This document shows, piece after piece, positions 24,656 through 32,387 of a stretch of DNA of 64,000 nucleotides; position 1 is the first letter of the stretch, and every line of letters starts with the position of its first letter. Below the pieces are notes generated by a model, which was not told the origin of the DNA, did no database searches, and was given only the letters and a program-made list of their open reading frames with translations. The DNA comes from UBA1426 sp050953365 (GTDB lineage: Bacteria; Bacillota; Clostridia; Peptostreptococcales; Anaerovoracaceae), in contig JBMNMN010000023.1 in the NCBI GenBank assembly GCA_050953365.1, positions 1 through 64,000 of the forward strand, read 5' to 3'. A program made the translations under genes and the position numbers.

Positions 24656-25372
24656 TTAATCGGCGGTCAGCTGCATCATGATCTCTAATTTGTTGAAAAC
24701 TCCACGCTCCAGCACATCGTAGATGGGCTGGATGTTTTCATTTTTCAGATATAAATGAATGGCGTCGTAATATTCTTGTTCGCTGATGTTCCACAGAATG
24801 GGCGGGAGACCGTTCCGGATCAAATGATATTGGGCCGCAATTCTCGCCATGGCCTCAGAGTCCGTTTTATAGGGGTAGATTTCTATTAGTTTATTATGTA
24901 GATATGCAGCCTTTTCGATTGGGTTCGTTTCGGAGGCGCCGGAGTGGAGCCAGTTGAACAAAAGCTCCATCTGCTCTTCGATTTCGTAAAAATGAGGAGG
25001 GTTGTAGGAGATCATCCGCAACACCGGATTGAACTTCCTGTATTCCGATTCCGTTTCATTTGTGAGGGTTTGGTACAGCTTGAACAAATATTTTTCGTTG
25101 AGATAAAAATCCATCTCCACCATATCATAAATCTGATCAATAACATTTTTGTAATTGCTGATAGTGGAATGGTCTTTCACACTGACATCAATGAGAAATT
25201 CTCCCTTTAAAATCCTCTCCACCGAGGCCCGCGACAAATTGCTGCCATCGAGCCGCATAGAAGAATAAATCCAATCCAGCCGGTTGAGTTCATCCAAAAA
25301 TTGCGATACTTCTTTTCGATAGGGTTTTCGATTATCTAAAATCAGCTTCTTTTTCTTAATTTCCCGGTACAC
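24656..25372 (-). CDS. Degenerate Fic-like protein
   Basis: The layout follows Fic proteins: an N-terminal segment SSMRLDGSNLSRASVERIL resembling the S/TxxxE(G/N)N inhibitory/Fic_N region, then AAYLHNKLIEIYPYKTDSEAMARIA... where a Fic motif HPFxxGNGR is expected, followed by LIRNGLPPILW. The catalytic His, Gly-Asn-Gly and most anion-hole residues are replaced (YPYKTDSEAMAR). AMPylation is therefore unlikely; a binding or regulatory role is inferred. It is convergent with argH. Confidence 0.72.
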   Translation of the reverse strand: MYREIKKKKLILDNRKPYRKEVSQFLDELNRLDWIYSSMRLDGSNLSRASVERILKGEFLIDVSVKDHSTISNYKNVIDQIYDMVEMDFYLNEKYLFKLYQTLTNETESEYRKFNPVLRMISYNPPHFYEIEEQMELLFNWLHSGASETNPIEKAAYLHNKLIEIYPYKTDSEAMARIAAQYHLIRNGLPPILWNISEQEYYDAIHLYLKNENIQPIYDVLERGVFNKLEIMMQLTAD

Positions 25373-25472
25373 TGTTTATACCCCCTTCGTTACGCCATTT
25401 TAAACTAAAACGATGCGGGTGGTTTATATCGCAGTAACTTGAAAATATTTTACCATGAAATAACATATTTTG

Positions 25473-25501
25473 TTTACTCATTTCATGATTTTGCATATAA
25501 T
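25473..25501 (+). promoter_or_regulatory. mgtC promoter
   Basis: TTTACT (25473-25478) and TATAAT (25496-25501) are 17 nt apart, about 80 nt upstream of the mgtC start. Confidence 0.6.
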
Positions 25502-25582
25502 AGGGATACTTCTTAAATTTGAACCATTGCGGACCGCCCGTTTTTCGGGTACAAGACAACGAAACGGAAGGAGCACCAACCA

Positions 25583-26266
25583 ATGGAATGGATATATGAT
25601 GTCAATCTTGGCTCAGTTGCCCTGCGTCTGATACTTGCGGTACTCTTTGGCGGAGTCGTGGGATTGGAGCGCGGCGCAAATAAACATCAGGCCGGACTTC
25701 GTACCCATATCCTGGTATGTCTGGGTGCCACATTGGCCATGATGACCAACGCATATATTTTTGAAAATTTGGCGCCCATGGGCGACCCGGCACGTCTTGG
25801 AGCCCAGGTCATCAGCGGCATCGGCTTTCTCGGAGCCGGTCTTATCCTTGTGACAAGCAAAAATAAGGTAAAAGGACTTACCACTGCGGCAGGGCTTTGG
25901 GCTTCCGCATGTATCGGTCTGGCTTTGGGCATCGGTTTTTATGCCGGCGCTCTCATTGCCGGAACCCTTGTCTTTATCGTTTTAGCTCTGCTTCCCAAGC
26001 TGGAAGTATACTTTTACAACCGTTCCCGTGTTATGGAAATCTACGCAGAAGTGGATTCCATGAATAATATGCGGGAGTTTCTACACCTAATCCGCAAAAA
26101 TAATATATCGATAATAGAGACCCATATCAATAAAAGCGACACCGTTAACGGTGAAGGCTACAGCCTTAACATGGCCATACGGATACCTAAGAAGTTGAAC
26201 CATATTGAAATAATCGAGCTTCTCTCCACTTTCCCCGGCGTCTTCCTAGTGGAAGAGCTGGAATAA
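25583..26266 (+). CDS. mgtC: MgtC/SapB family membrane protein
   Basis: Four or five membrane segments lie in the first 140 residues, with the family signatures GGVVGLERG, GLRTHILVCLGA, GIGFLGAGLI and GLTTAAGLWASACIGLA. A cytosolic ACT-like tail follows (about 145-227). MgtC proteins are linked to Mg2+ limitation and ATP synthase control in pathogens; the function in clostridia is open. AAGGAG precedes ATG 25583. Confidence 0.92.
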   Translation: MEWIYDVNLGSVALRLILAVLFGGVVGLERGANKHQAGLRTHILVCLGATLAMMTNAYIFENLAPMGDPARLGAQVISGIGFLGAGLILVTSKNKVKGLTTAAGLWASACIGLALGIGFYAGALIAGTLVFIVLALLPKLEVYFYNRSRVMEIYAEVDSMNNMREFLHLIRKNNISIIETHINKSDTVNGEGYSLNMAIRIPKKLNHIEIIELLSTFPGVFLVEELE

Positions 26267-26321
26267 AAAATCGGACAGCTTTATTTAAATCTCAAAACTT
26301 TATTTGTATCATACGAATTGT

Positions 26322-26364
26322 AAAAAAAACGTTGCATAACGGAAATGTCCACCGCTATGCAACG
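26322..26364 (-). terminator. Rho-independent terminator of the carboxyltransferase gene
   Basis: On the minus strand CGTTGCATA (26364-26356) pairs with TATGCAACG (26338-26330), followed by eight T. It lies about 65 nt after the stop at 26429. Confidence 0.88.
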
Positions 26365-26428
26365 GATGTATTGATTTGTCTAAGAACGGCCAGGTCAATA
26401 TAACACCGGTTTAGCTATCCTGCCAGCC

Positions 26429-27826
26429 TTAAACCGGATAGACCATGTCCTCCTCGTTCAGCAAGCTGGAATCTATCTGATGTCTCTTCGCATTCCTGTA
26501 CTGGAAGAAATCGATGGAGGGCTTGGGGAACATGGCTCTGGTAAGCACATCTTCATCCTGTTCCATATATTGGGCAATTTCTCTCTTTATGCTCTCAAGC
26601 TCCGGCTCGATGAGATCCGCCGGCCTGCAGGTAATCTGCTCCTCGTCCCCGATAATCTTCTTCACGATTTCATCTTTTATGGGCACAGTGGTCTTTCCGT
26701 ACATACCTTTTACAAGCTGCTTTACTTCGTTCGGTACCATCTTGTACCGCTCTCCCATTACCACGTTGAGAACAGCCTGGGTTCCCACAATCTGACTGGT
26801 AGGCGTAACAAGCGGCGGATAACCCAAATCTTCTCTTACCTTCGGTACCTCGCGCAGTACTTCTTCAAATTTGTGCATGGCATTTTGCTGCTTCAACTGA
26901 GAAACCAGGTTAGACAGCATGCCGCCGGGCACCTGGTATTTCAGAGTATTGATATCTACGCCCATCAGCTTGGGATCCAAAAGCCCCTCTGCAATGTACT
27001 TTTCGCGAATCGGCCTGAAATACTCGGCGATTTCGTTCAGCGCATCCATGTCCATTCCCGTATCCCATTCGGTTCCTGCAAAGGTTTTAACCATGGGCTC
27101 CGTGGAAGGCTGCGATGTGCCCTCTCCAAAGGGAGAAATAGCCGTATCGATTATATCCGCTCCCGCTTCTACGGCCTTCAGAAGCGTCATGCTGCCGAGT
27201 CCGCTTGTGGCGTGGGTATGAAGCTCTAACGGAAGATCAACTTTTTTCTTAATTGCTTTTACCAACTCATAGGTGTTGTAGGGATCTAAAAGTCCGGCCA
27301 TATCTTTGATGCAGATGGAGTCGGCTCCCATATCCGCAAACTCCTTAGCAAGATCCGCAAATACTTCATTGGTATGAACCGGGCTGATTGTGTAGGACAT
27401 GGCCGCCTGCGCATGTCCGCCTTCCTTCTTAATGGTTTCGATGGCCTTCATTAAGTTTCTGGAATCGTTGAGGGCATCGAATACCCGGATGATGTCGATG
27501 CCGTTGGCAAGGCTCTTCTTCACAAATTCTTCCACCACGTCGTCTGCGTAGTGCTTGTAGCCGAGGAGGTTCTGTCCTCTGAGCAACATCTGCAGCTTTG
27601 TGTTTTTAATATTTTTACGGATCACCCGCAGTCTTTCCCAAGGATCCTCATTGAGAAACCGCAGACAGGCATCAAAAGTGGCTCCGCCCCACACCTCAAG
27701 CGCATGATAGCCGGCCCGATCCATGGTTCCTAAAATCGGCAGCATCTCCTCTGTGGTCATTCTTGTTGCAATCAACGACTGGTGACCGTCACGCAATACA
27801 GTTTCAGTAATTCTTACCTTACCCAA
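26429..27826 (-). CDS. Pyruvate/oxaloacetate carboxyltransferase subunit (no biotinyl domain)
   Basis: The carboxyltransferase TIM barrel shows ETVLRDGHQSLIATRM, the lysine that becomes carboxylated (ICIKDMAGLL) and the metal-binding LELHTHATSG. The C-terminal half matches the PycB/OadA conserved domain (YQVPGGMLSNLVSQL). The protein ends at 465 residues, before any biotinyl-lysine segment (AMKM), so it must work with a separate biotin carrier. It could be PycB of a two-subunit pyruvate carboxylase, or OadA of oxaloacetate or methylmalonyl-CoA decarboxylase. No partner subunits are in this window. Confidence 0.88.
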   Translation of the reverse strand: MGKVRITETVLRDGHQSLIATRMTTEEMLPILGTMDRAGYHALEVWGGATFDACLRFLNEDPWERLRVIRKNIKNTKLQMLLRGQNLLGYKHYADDVVEEFVKKSLANGIDIIRVFDALNDSRNLMKAIETIKKEGGHAQAAMSYTISPVHTNEVFADLAKEFADMGADSICIKDMAGLLDPYNTYELVKAIKKKVDLPLELHTHATSGLGSMTLLKAVEAGADIIDTAISPFGEGTSQPSTEPMVKTFAGTEWDTGMDMDALNEIAEYFRPIREKYIAEGLLDPKLMGVDINTLKYQVPGGMLSNLVSQLKQQNAMHKFEEVLREVPKVREDLGYPPLVTPTSQIVGTQAVLNVVMGERYKMVPNEVKQLVKGMYGKTTVPIKDEIVKKIIGDEEQITCRPADLIEPELESIKREIAQYMEQDEDVLTRAMFPKPSIDFFQYRNAKRHQIDSSLLNEEDMVYPV

Positions 27827-28088
27827 ATGTTTCCCTCCTGTTCAAATTGTCTTGTTCTATATAATGTTAATAATGTTACATTTTAATTGTCAAACTATAG
27901 ATAAAAATATTATTCTACAAATACAATTCTACCCATACCCCGGCGATCTACCTTCTAAACGCAAAGCGTATAATTGCATGATGCTACCATTATATACGGG
28001 CAGGGAATCGAAACACAAGAGCATTTTTCCGACTTCCTGCATATTATGCAAGAAACGATGCAGTAGCTGGAAACGGAGGCCTTTACTC

Positions 28089-28544
28089 ATGCCCTTTGAT
28101 GACAGAGAACTATTAGCGAGACTGATTCAATGCGAGGCCGGAGGCGAAGGTGAGATTGGAATGAGGGCAGTTGCCACCGTGGTAATGAACCGGGCAACGA
28201 TTACCTACGGGGAGTTCGGGAGAATAAGTCAAACCGGAGGCGGCACTAACATACAAAATATTATCATGCAACCGGGACAATTTACCTGCGCTATGACTGT
28301 GAAAAATGGCATCCCGAATCCTCAGAACATATACAACATGCGGCCAACGGATATCCACTACGAGATTGCTGACTGGGCAATAGCGGGAAACCGGCTGGCC
28401 GGAGTGGATCATTCCCTATATTTTTACAATCCTTTTGCAGTAACCTGCGCTCCTTTTTTTCCTCAGCCAAATTACGGCGTTATCCATAATCGAATCGGTG
28501 ACCATTGTTTTTACATCCCTACCGTTTACTATGCAAATACTTAA
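28089..28544 (+). CDS. CwlJ/SleB-type spore cortex-lytic hydrolase
   Basis: The 151-residue product is a Hydrolase_2 domain: ELLARLIQCEAGGEGEIGMRAVATVVMNR with the catalytic Glu, then YFYNPFAV and HNRIGDHCFY. It lacks a signal peptide and peptidoglycan-binding domain, as in CwlJ, which is placed in the coat. ATG 28089 has CGGAGG 9 nt upstream; the longer frame from 27852 is not supported. The downstream gene encodes a GerQ-like domain, and GerQ is needed for CwlJ in Bacillus. The likely role is cortex hydrolysis during germination. Confidence 0.85.
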   Translation: MPFDDRELLARLIQCEAGGEGEIGMRAVATVVMNRATITYGEFGRISQTGGGTNIQNIIMQPGQFTCAMTVKNGIPNPQNIYNMRPTDIHYEIADWAIAGNRLAGVDHSLYFYNPFAVTCAPFFPQPNYGVIHNRIGDHCFYIPTVYYANT

Positions 28545-28561
28545 TGAAAGAAGGTATGATC

Positions 28562-29512
28562 ATGCACTACCCTTATAATCCGGGTATTTCCAAACCTCCG
28601 CTTGGATATGAAACTGCCAATACCAGCGCGAACATAGATGCGTCAAGACCCGCTCAGAATACCATACCGCCGACACCGGGTCCTCCGAGTCCTCCTTCTG
28701 TTTCCATGCCTCCTACACCTACCATGCCCGGCGCTCCTGCTACACCTCCCGCTCCAACAGCACCTGGGGTTCCGGCTGCGCCTGCCGCTCCTACAACACC
28801 CGGAGTTCCGCCTGCGCCTGCCGCTCCTACAACACCCGGAGTTCCGCCTGCGCCTGCTGCTCCTACTGCGCCCGGCGCTCCTGCACCCTCTTTTCCGACT
28901 CCGCCGCAGCCTTCCCTTCCGGAAGCTTTCGGACCTTTACCGGGAACCTCTTTTCCTTTTGGAACTTCTCCCGGCGCCATAATGCCTCCGGACCAACCGA
29001 TTTTCCCGTTGCCGACCACCCCCGCTCCCATACAGCCCATACCGATACAACCGCTCCCTACATCGCCTGCCCCCACCACAGACACAGGCTCTGAGGCAGG
29101 ATCACCGCCTACAGCGACGCGGGCTCCACTTGTACAAACCGTTGAATTTGCAGGCCAAGAAACCCCCTTTACCGGTTCGCCGGTTCCTACTGTAGTACCT
29201 TCGCCCCCTCATTTCTCCGTCCCCAGCAATCCTTTGCTGCCGGAGCATTATAAAGAAATTCTCAGCTACGAAAGCCTGCAATATATGAATGGGTTCCTAA
29301 GAACCCAGATTGGCAAAGAGTGTTTGGTTACCATGGACTTCGGAGGTGGCGGCGCCAGCTTGTCCAGATTTGGCTATCTGGTTGGCGTAGGACTTAATTA
29401 CCTGCTGCTTCAGGATTCGTGCAGCAATGAAATATTAGTCTGCGATTTTTATTCCGTACGGCTTGTTGAGTTATTGGGAAGAAGGTGTCCGGTTGATTTA
29501 AACATCCAATAG
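28562..29512 (+). CDS. GerQ-like spore coat protein with proline-rich repeat region
   Basis: Residues about 25-225 are a Pro/Ala/Thr-rich region with a 12-residue repeat (APAAPTTPGVPP) encoded by a 36-bp DNA repeat at about 28780-28880. The last 80 residues form a folded domain (YMNGFLRTQIGKECLVTMDF, then GYLVGVGLNYLLLQD, EILVCDFYSVRLVELL) that follows the pattern of GerQ. It starts 17 nt after the cwlJ-like gene, so the two form a pair like gerQ-cwlJ of the Bacillus cereus group. The long proline-rich extension is not part of Bacillus GerQ. The GerQ call is by pattern and context, not by a search. Confidence 0.7.
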   Translation: MHYPYNPGISKPPLGYETANTSANIDASRPAQNTIPPTPGPPSPPSVSMPPTPTMPGAPATPPAPTAPGVPAAPAAPTTPGVPPAPAAPTTPGVPPAPAAPTAPGAPAPSFPTPPQPSLPEAFGPLPGTSFPFGTSPGAIMPPDQPIFPLPTTPAPIQPIPIQPLPTSPAPTTDTGSEAGSPPTATRAPLVQTVEFAGQETPFTGSPVPTVVPSPPHFSVPSNPLLPEHYKEILSYESLQYMNGFLRTQIGKECLVTMDFGGGGASLSRFGYLVGVGLNYLLLQDSCSNEILVCDFYSVRLVELLGRRCPVDLNIQ

Positions 29513-29563
29513 TTCAAAAACCGGCTGCATCATTTATCCGTCCAATAGCCGGCTGCATCATTT
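29504..29563 (+). repeat. Stop-anchored duplication after the GerQ-like gene
   Basis: The segment TCCAATAG (which includes the stop TAG 29510-29512), followed by CCGGCTGCATCATTT, recurs 36 nt later (29540-29563). The second copy lacks an 8-nt stretch. Confidence 0.8.
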
Positions 29564-29572
29564 GCCACCCAG

Positions 29573-30988
29573 TCATTTCCTTGTGCGGAACAAAAGCCGC
29601 ATAAGCTTTTTCCGATTAAAAGGAATAAGCGGGTAAAGATAAGATGTTTTTGTCAGGGTTTTGGTCGTTGCTAATAATGCGATCTCAATGACCAATACCC
29701 CGATAAAACCCCACAGTCCAAGTAGAGCAACGCCGATGAGAAGCAGCACGCGCATGAACTTAAAGGCGTAAGACAGCTCCATGCTGGGTTGGGAAAAAGC
29801 CGCCAATGCCACCACGGCCATGAGCAAGATGGTTTGCGGTATGAACCAGCCGGCGCTAATGGAAAGCTCTCCCAAGAGCAGCGCTCCGATTACCGAAAGG
29901 GACGTTCCTAATGAACTGGGTGTATTAAGCGAAGCCAGCTTCAGTCCGTCAACTGCGATCTCCAGGATAAGAAACTGCCAGAACAAAGGAATCGGATAGG
30001 ACTCTTGGGGCATGAGAAAGCCCCAGCTTTGGGGAAACGCAAGGATCCCCCTGTCTGCCAGCAAATAGATGGGCGTGACGAAAATAGACATGAGCATGGT
30101 GATATTCCGCACCAATCTTAAGTAGGTGCCGGTGAAAACGGGAAAATAAAAGTCGTCGGCATCCTGCAGAAAATCAAAGAAACCGGTGGGGAGGATGATG
30201 GCGGTAGGGCTGTTATCAACCAGGATCACGAAGCTTCCTTCCGTAAGGTGCGCTGCCACTACGTCCGGGCGCTCCGTATAGCGCACTTTCGGAAGCGGAT
30301 TCAGCCAGTGCCGTTTATCTAAAGCTTCAACCAGACTTTGATCTCCCACTGTCAGGGTGTCGATTTTGATGCCCTGTATTTTTCCGATGAGTTCCTTGAC
30401 AACGGATTCATCCGCAAGGTCTTTGATATAACCTAAGCATACGTCCGTTCTTGAGGATTGACCCACACTCATCATATGAAAGATTAGCTTCGGGTCGCGA
30501 ATCCGCCTGCGAATCAGCGCCGTGTTGGAAACCAGCGTTTCTACGAAACCGTCTCTTGCGCCACGCAACGTCCGCTCTTTGTCCGGCTCTTCGATACCCC
30601 TCGCCGGATAGCTGCGTAAATCCATCACAATGATGCTATTGTAGCCTTCAACGACCAGGGCTGTCATTCCCGAAAGTATGTTTATTACAGCCATTCTGGC
30701 GGTGTACACTTCTGACAGCTCAACGGTGGGAATCTTCCTCCTAATAAAGTCGTTGGCTGTAGACATGTCCTTCATGTCGGAAGGAGAAATGTTTTGAAAG
30801 TCCGTAATCATGAGCTGGAGTTGGTAATCCTTCACAAAGCCTACCGCAAAATAAAGGTAGGCTTCCTTTCCACCTATGGTTAAATTCCGTTCCGTGATAT
30901 CAAAACTCTCATTGATAGGAAGTAGTTGCCGAATTTCCTCGATAAACTTTAAATTCACCTTCTGGTCCGTTTTTTTTCCGCCGCCCAT
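29573..30988 (-). CDS. GerA-family spore germination protein, SpoVAF-like
   Basis: A soluble N-terminal half (about 1-270) has the family segments SVGQSSRTDVCLGYIKDLA and EGSFVILVDNSPTAIILPT. The C-terminal half has about five membrane segments and ends SYLYPLIPFNRKKL, typical of SpoVAF/GerA A-subunits. The membrane part (NTPSSLGTSLSVIGALLLGE, GWFIPQTILLMAVVALAAFS) resembles SpoVAF more than GerAA. No B or C germinant-receptor genes and no spoVA genes are adjacent. ATG 30988 is chosen for its GGAGG at 5 nt; the frame is open to TTG 31060. Confidence 0.8.
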   Translation of the reverse strand: MGGGKKTDQKVNLKFIEEIRQLLPINESFDITERNLTIGGKEAYLYFAVGFVKDYQLQLMITDFQNISPSDMKDMSTANDFIRRKIPTVELSEVYTARMAVINILSGMTALVVEGYNSIIVMDLRSYPARGIEEPDKERTLRGARDGFVETLVSNTALIRRRIRDPKLIFHMMSVGQSSRTDVCLGYIKDLADESVVKELIGKIQGIKIDTLTVGDQSLVEALDKRHWLNPLPKVRYTERPDVVAAHLTEGSFVILVDNSPTAIILPTGFFDFLQDADDFYFPVFTGTYLRLVRNITMLMSIFVTPIYLLADRGILAFPQSWGFLMPQESYPIPLFWQFLILEIAVDGLKLASLNTPSSLGTSLSVIGALLLGELSISAGWFIPQTILLMAVVALAAFSQPSMELSYAFKFMRVLLLIGVALLGLWGFIGVLVIEIALLATTKTLTKTSYLYPLIPFNRKKLMRLLFRTRK

Positions 30989-31072
30989 GTGAACCTCCAC
31001 CTGTCTGTATTGAAAGTGGCAAGTGCACGATTCGCTTACCATCATGGTTAGTTTTGCCAAAGTGCTCCGTCC

Positions 31073-31165
31073 CTATTCAAAGAACGGTAAGGCGTGTAAT
31101 TTAAGAATGGCGCAGTGAAAGTATCGATGCCCGCAGCTATTCAAAGAACCGGTAAGGCGTGTAAT
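31073..31165 (+). repeat. Direct repeat in the spoVAF-like upstream region
   Basis: Two copies of TATTCAAAGAAC(C)GGTAAGG...GTGTAATT at about 31073-31101 and 31138-31165. The remaining gap from 30989 to 31253 shows no gene. Confidence 0.75.
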
Positions 31166-31253
31166 TATAGGGAGTTGTATTAAGTGTGTCATGCATTTTT
31201 GTAATTACTAGTACTTAGTTCCATTCGCCTTTTGCAGGTTGAATGGAAAAGAG

Positions 31254-31295
31254 AAAAAAGCAACCGATTTTCGTCTGATAATTAATTTCGGTTGC
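31254..31295 (-). terminator. Terminator of the 70-aa membrane protein gene
   Basis: On the minus strand GCAACCGA (31295-31288) pairs with TCGGTTGC (31267-31260), then TTTTTT. It is about 45 nt after the stop at 31341. Confidence 0.8.
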
Positions 31296-31340
31296 CTTGA
31301 AGCCAAAAGGACGATTCTTACTAATATAATATTTCTAAAA

Positions 31341-31553
31341 TTACTTTTTCTTCTTCGAGCCTGCTTTTCCCTGCGGCGCCTTTGCGCCTGCGCTCTCTCT
31401 TTTTGAAAAAAGCCTTCTCATAGGAAAATAGAGCAGAATACTTCCGACTATTACTATCAACATGACCGTATTGTCGTCGGCAAGGCCCAAAAGCTTTGCC
31501 ACCAACAAAACAACAATCATGTATATCCAAAAACTCAGTGCGGCTCCTACCAT
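31341..31553 (-). CDS. Small membrane protein of unknown function (70 aa)
   Basis: Two hydrophobic segments (about 5-24 and 29-44) are followed by a basic tail ending GSKKKK. I do not recognise a family. ATG 31553 is preceded by GGAGGGG, and a good terminator follows the stop, which together support a real monocistronic gene. Confidence 0.7.
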   Translation of the reverse strand: MVGAALSFWIYMIVVLLVAKLLGLADDNTVMLIVIVGSILLYFPMRRLFSKRESAGAKAPQGKAGSKKKK

Positions 31554-31715
31554 GGTTATCCCCTCCGCTCCTTATCTTACATGAAACCGTCTCCCTTGAA
31601 AAGGGAAATTTCACATCGCGGCCAAACACAACTCCTCGAAATTCCGGAAAGGAACGCCGCTAAACCATATCGCATACAATAAACTGAATTATCATAGATT
31701 CGGAGGATACTTATT

Positions 31716-32297
31716 ATGAATTATCAAATGGCTCAAATCACGCCCGGCAATCAGCCGTCTGTTTTTTTAAGTCCCTCGGTTCAGGAGTTCAATCCTTTTA
31801 TTACAGGCGAGAGCGAAGAATACTGGATGAACCGAATTGTAGATGCCATGATCCCGTATCTGGAAGCCTCAGGCATCCGCTACGGCCGCAACAATCCCAA
31901 CGAAACCCTGAGCCAGGCCATCGCCGCTTCCAATGCGGGAGGCTATGACTTCCATCTGGCCATCCATTCCAATGCTTCGCCGGAAACCATGCCCGGCGCT
32001 TTCCGCGGACCCAATGTCTACTACTATTCTTTCAGTGACGAGGGAAGACGGATGGCCGAAATCATTGCTGAGAATTTTGCCGCCATCTATCCGGATCCGG
32101 AGTTGGTAATCACCGTTCCCTCTACCACCCTGGCGGAACTCCGCCGAACGGTAGCTCCCTCCAATCTGGTTGAGGTTGCATATCACGATAACTGGGAGGA
32201 TGCCAACTGGATCATCAACAATATCGACCCCATCGCCCGGGCACTGGTGCAATCTCTGGCACAGTACTTCGGCGTTCCTTTTGTCGAACCGCAGTAA
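31716..32297 (+). CDS. N-acetylmuramoyl-L-alanine amidase-like protein (Amidase_3)
   Basis: The 193-residue protein has no signal peptide. It begins with VFLSPSVQEFNPF where the usual first zinc-ligand motif (DxGHGG) would stand, then GESEEYWMNRI (Glu ligand), DFHLAIHSNASP (His ligand) and NLVEVAYHDN with a late acidic residue. It resembles the short clostridial amidases that lack the first His. It probably cleaves the MurNAc-L-Ala bond, possibly in the mother cell during sporulation. GGAGG precedes the start. Confidence 0.82.
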   Translation: MNYQMAQITPGNQPSVFLSPSVQEFNPFITGESEEYWMNRIVDAMIPYLEASGIRYGRNNPNETLSQAIAASNAGGYDFHLAIHSNASPETMPGAFRGPNVYYYSFSDEGRRMAEIIAENFAAIYPDPELVITVPSTTLAELRRTVAPSNLVEVAYHDNWEDANWIINNIDPIARALVQSLAQYFGVPFVEPQ

Positions 32298-32375
32298 ACA
32301 ATACTTCGACATTTCTATTGTCGAACCATAGTAAACAATATTCCGGCGTTCCTCTTGTTGGGCCGCAGCAACTGG
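32265..32375 (+). repeat. Three tandem copies of the amidase 3' end (37-bp unit)
   Basis: Copy 1 (32265-32301) is the gene end containing the stop TAA at 32295-32297. Copies 2 (32302-32338) and 3 (32339-32375) are increasingly diverged and fill the convergent gap up to the DUF2207 gene. Confidence 0.88.
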
Positions 32376-32387
32376 CGAAATCCGGGA

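Noticed and set aside
27852..28088. N-terminal extension of the cwlJ-like protein
   Set aside because: The extension has no ribosome site and no similarity to the family, while ATG 28089 has CGGAGG at the right distance.
28654..29085. Glycine-rich protein on the minus strand
   Set aside because: It is the antisense reading of the proline-rich region of the GerQ-like gene.
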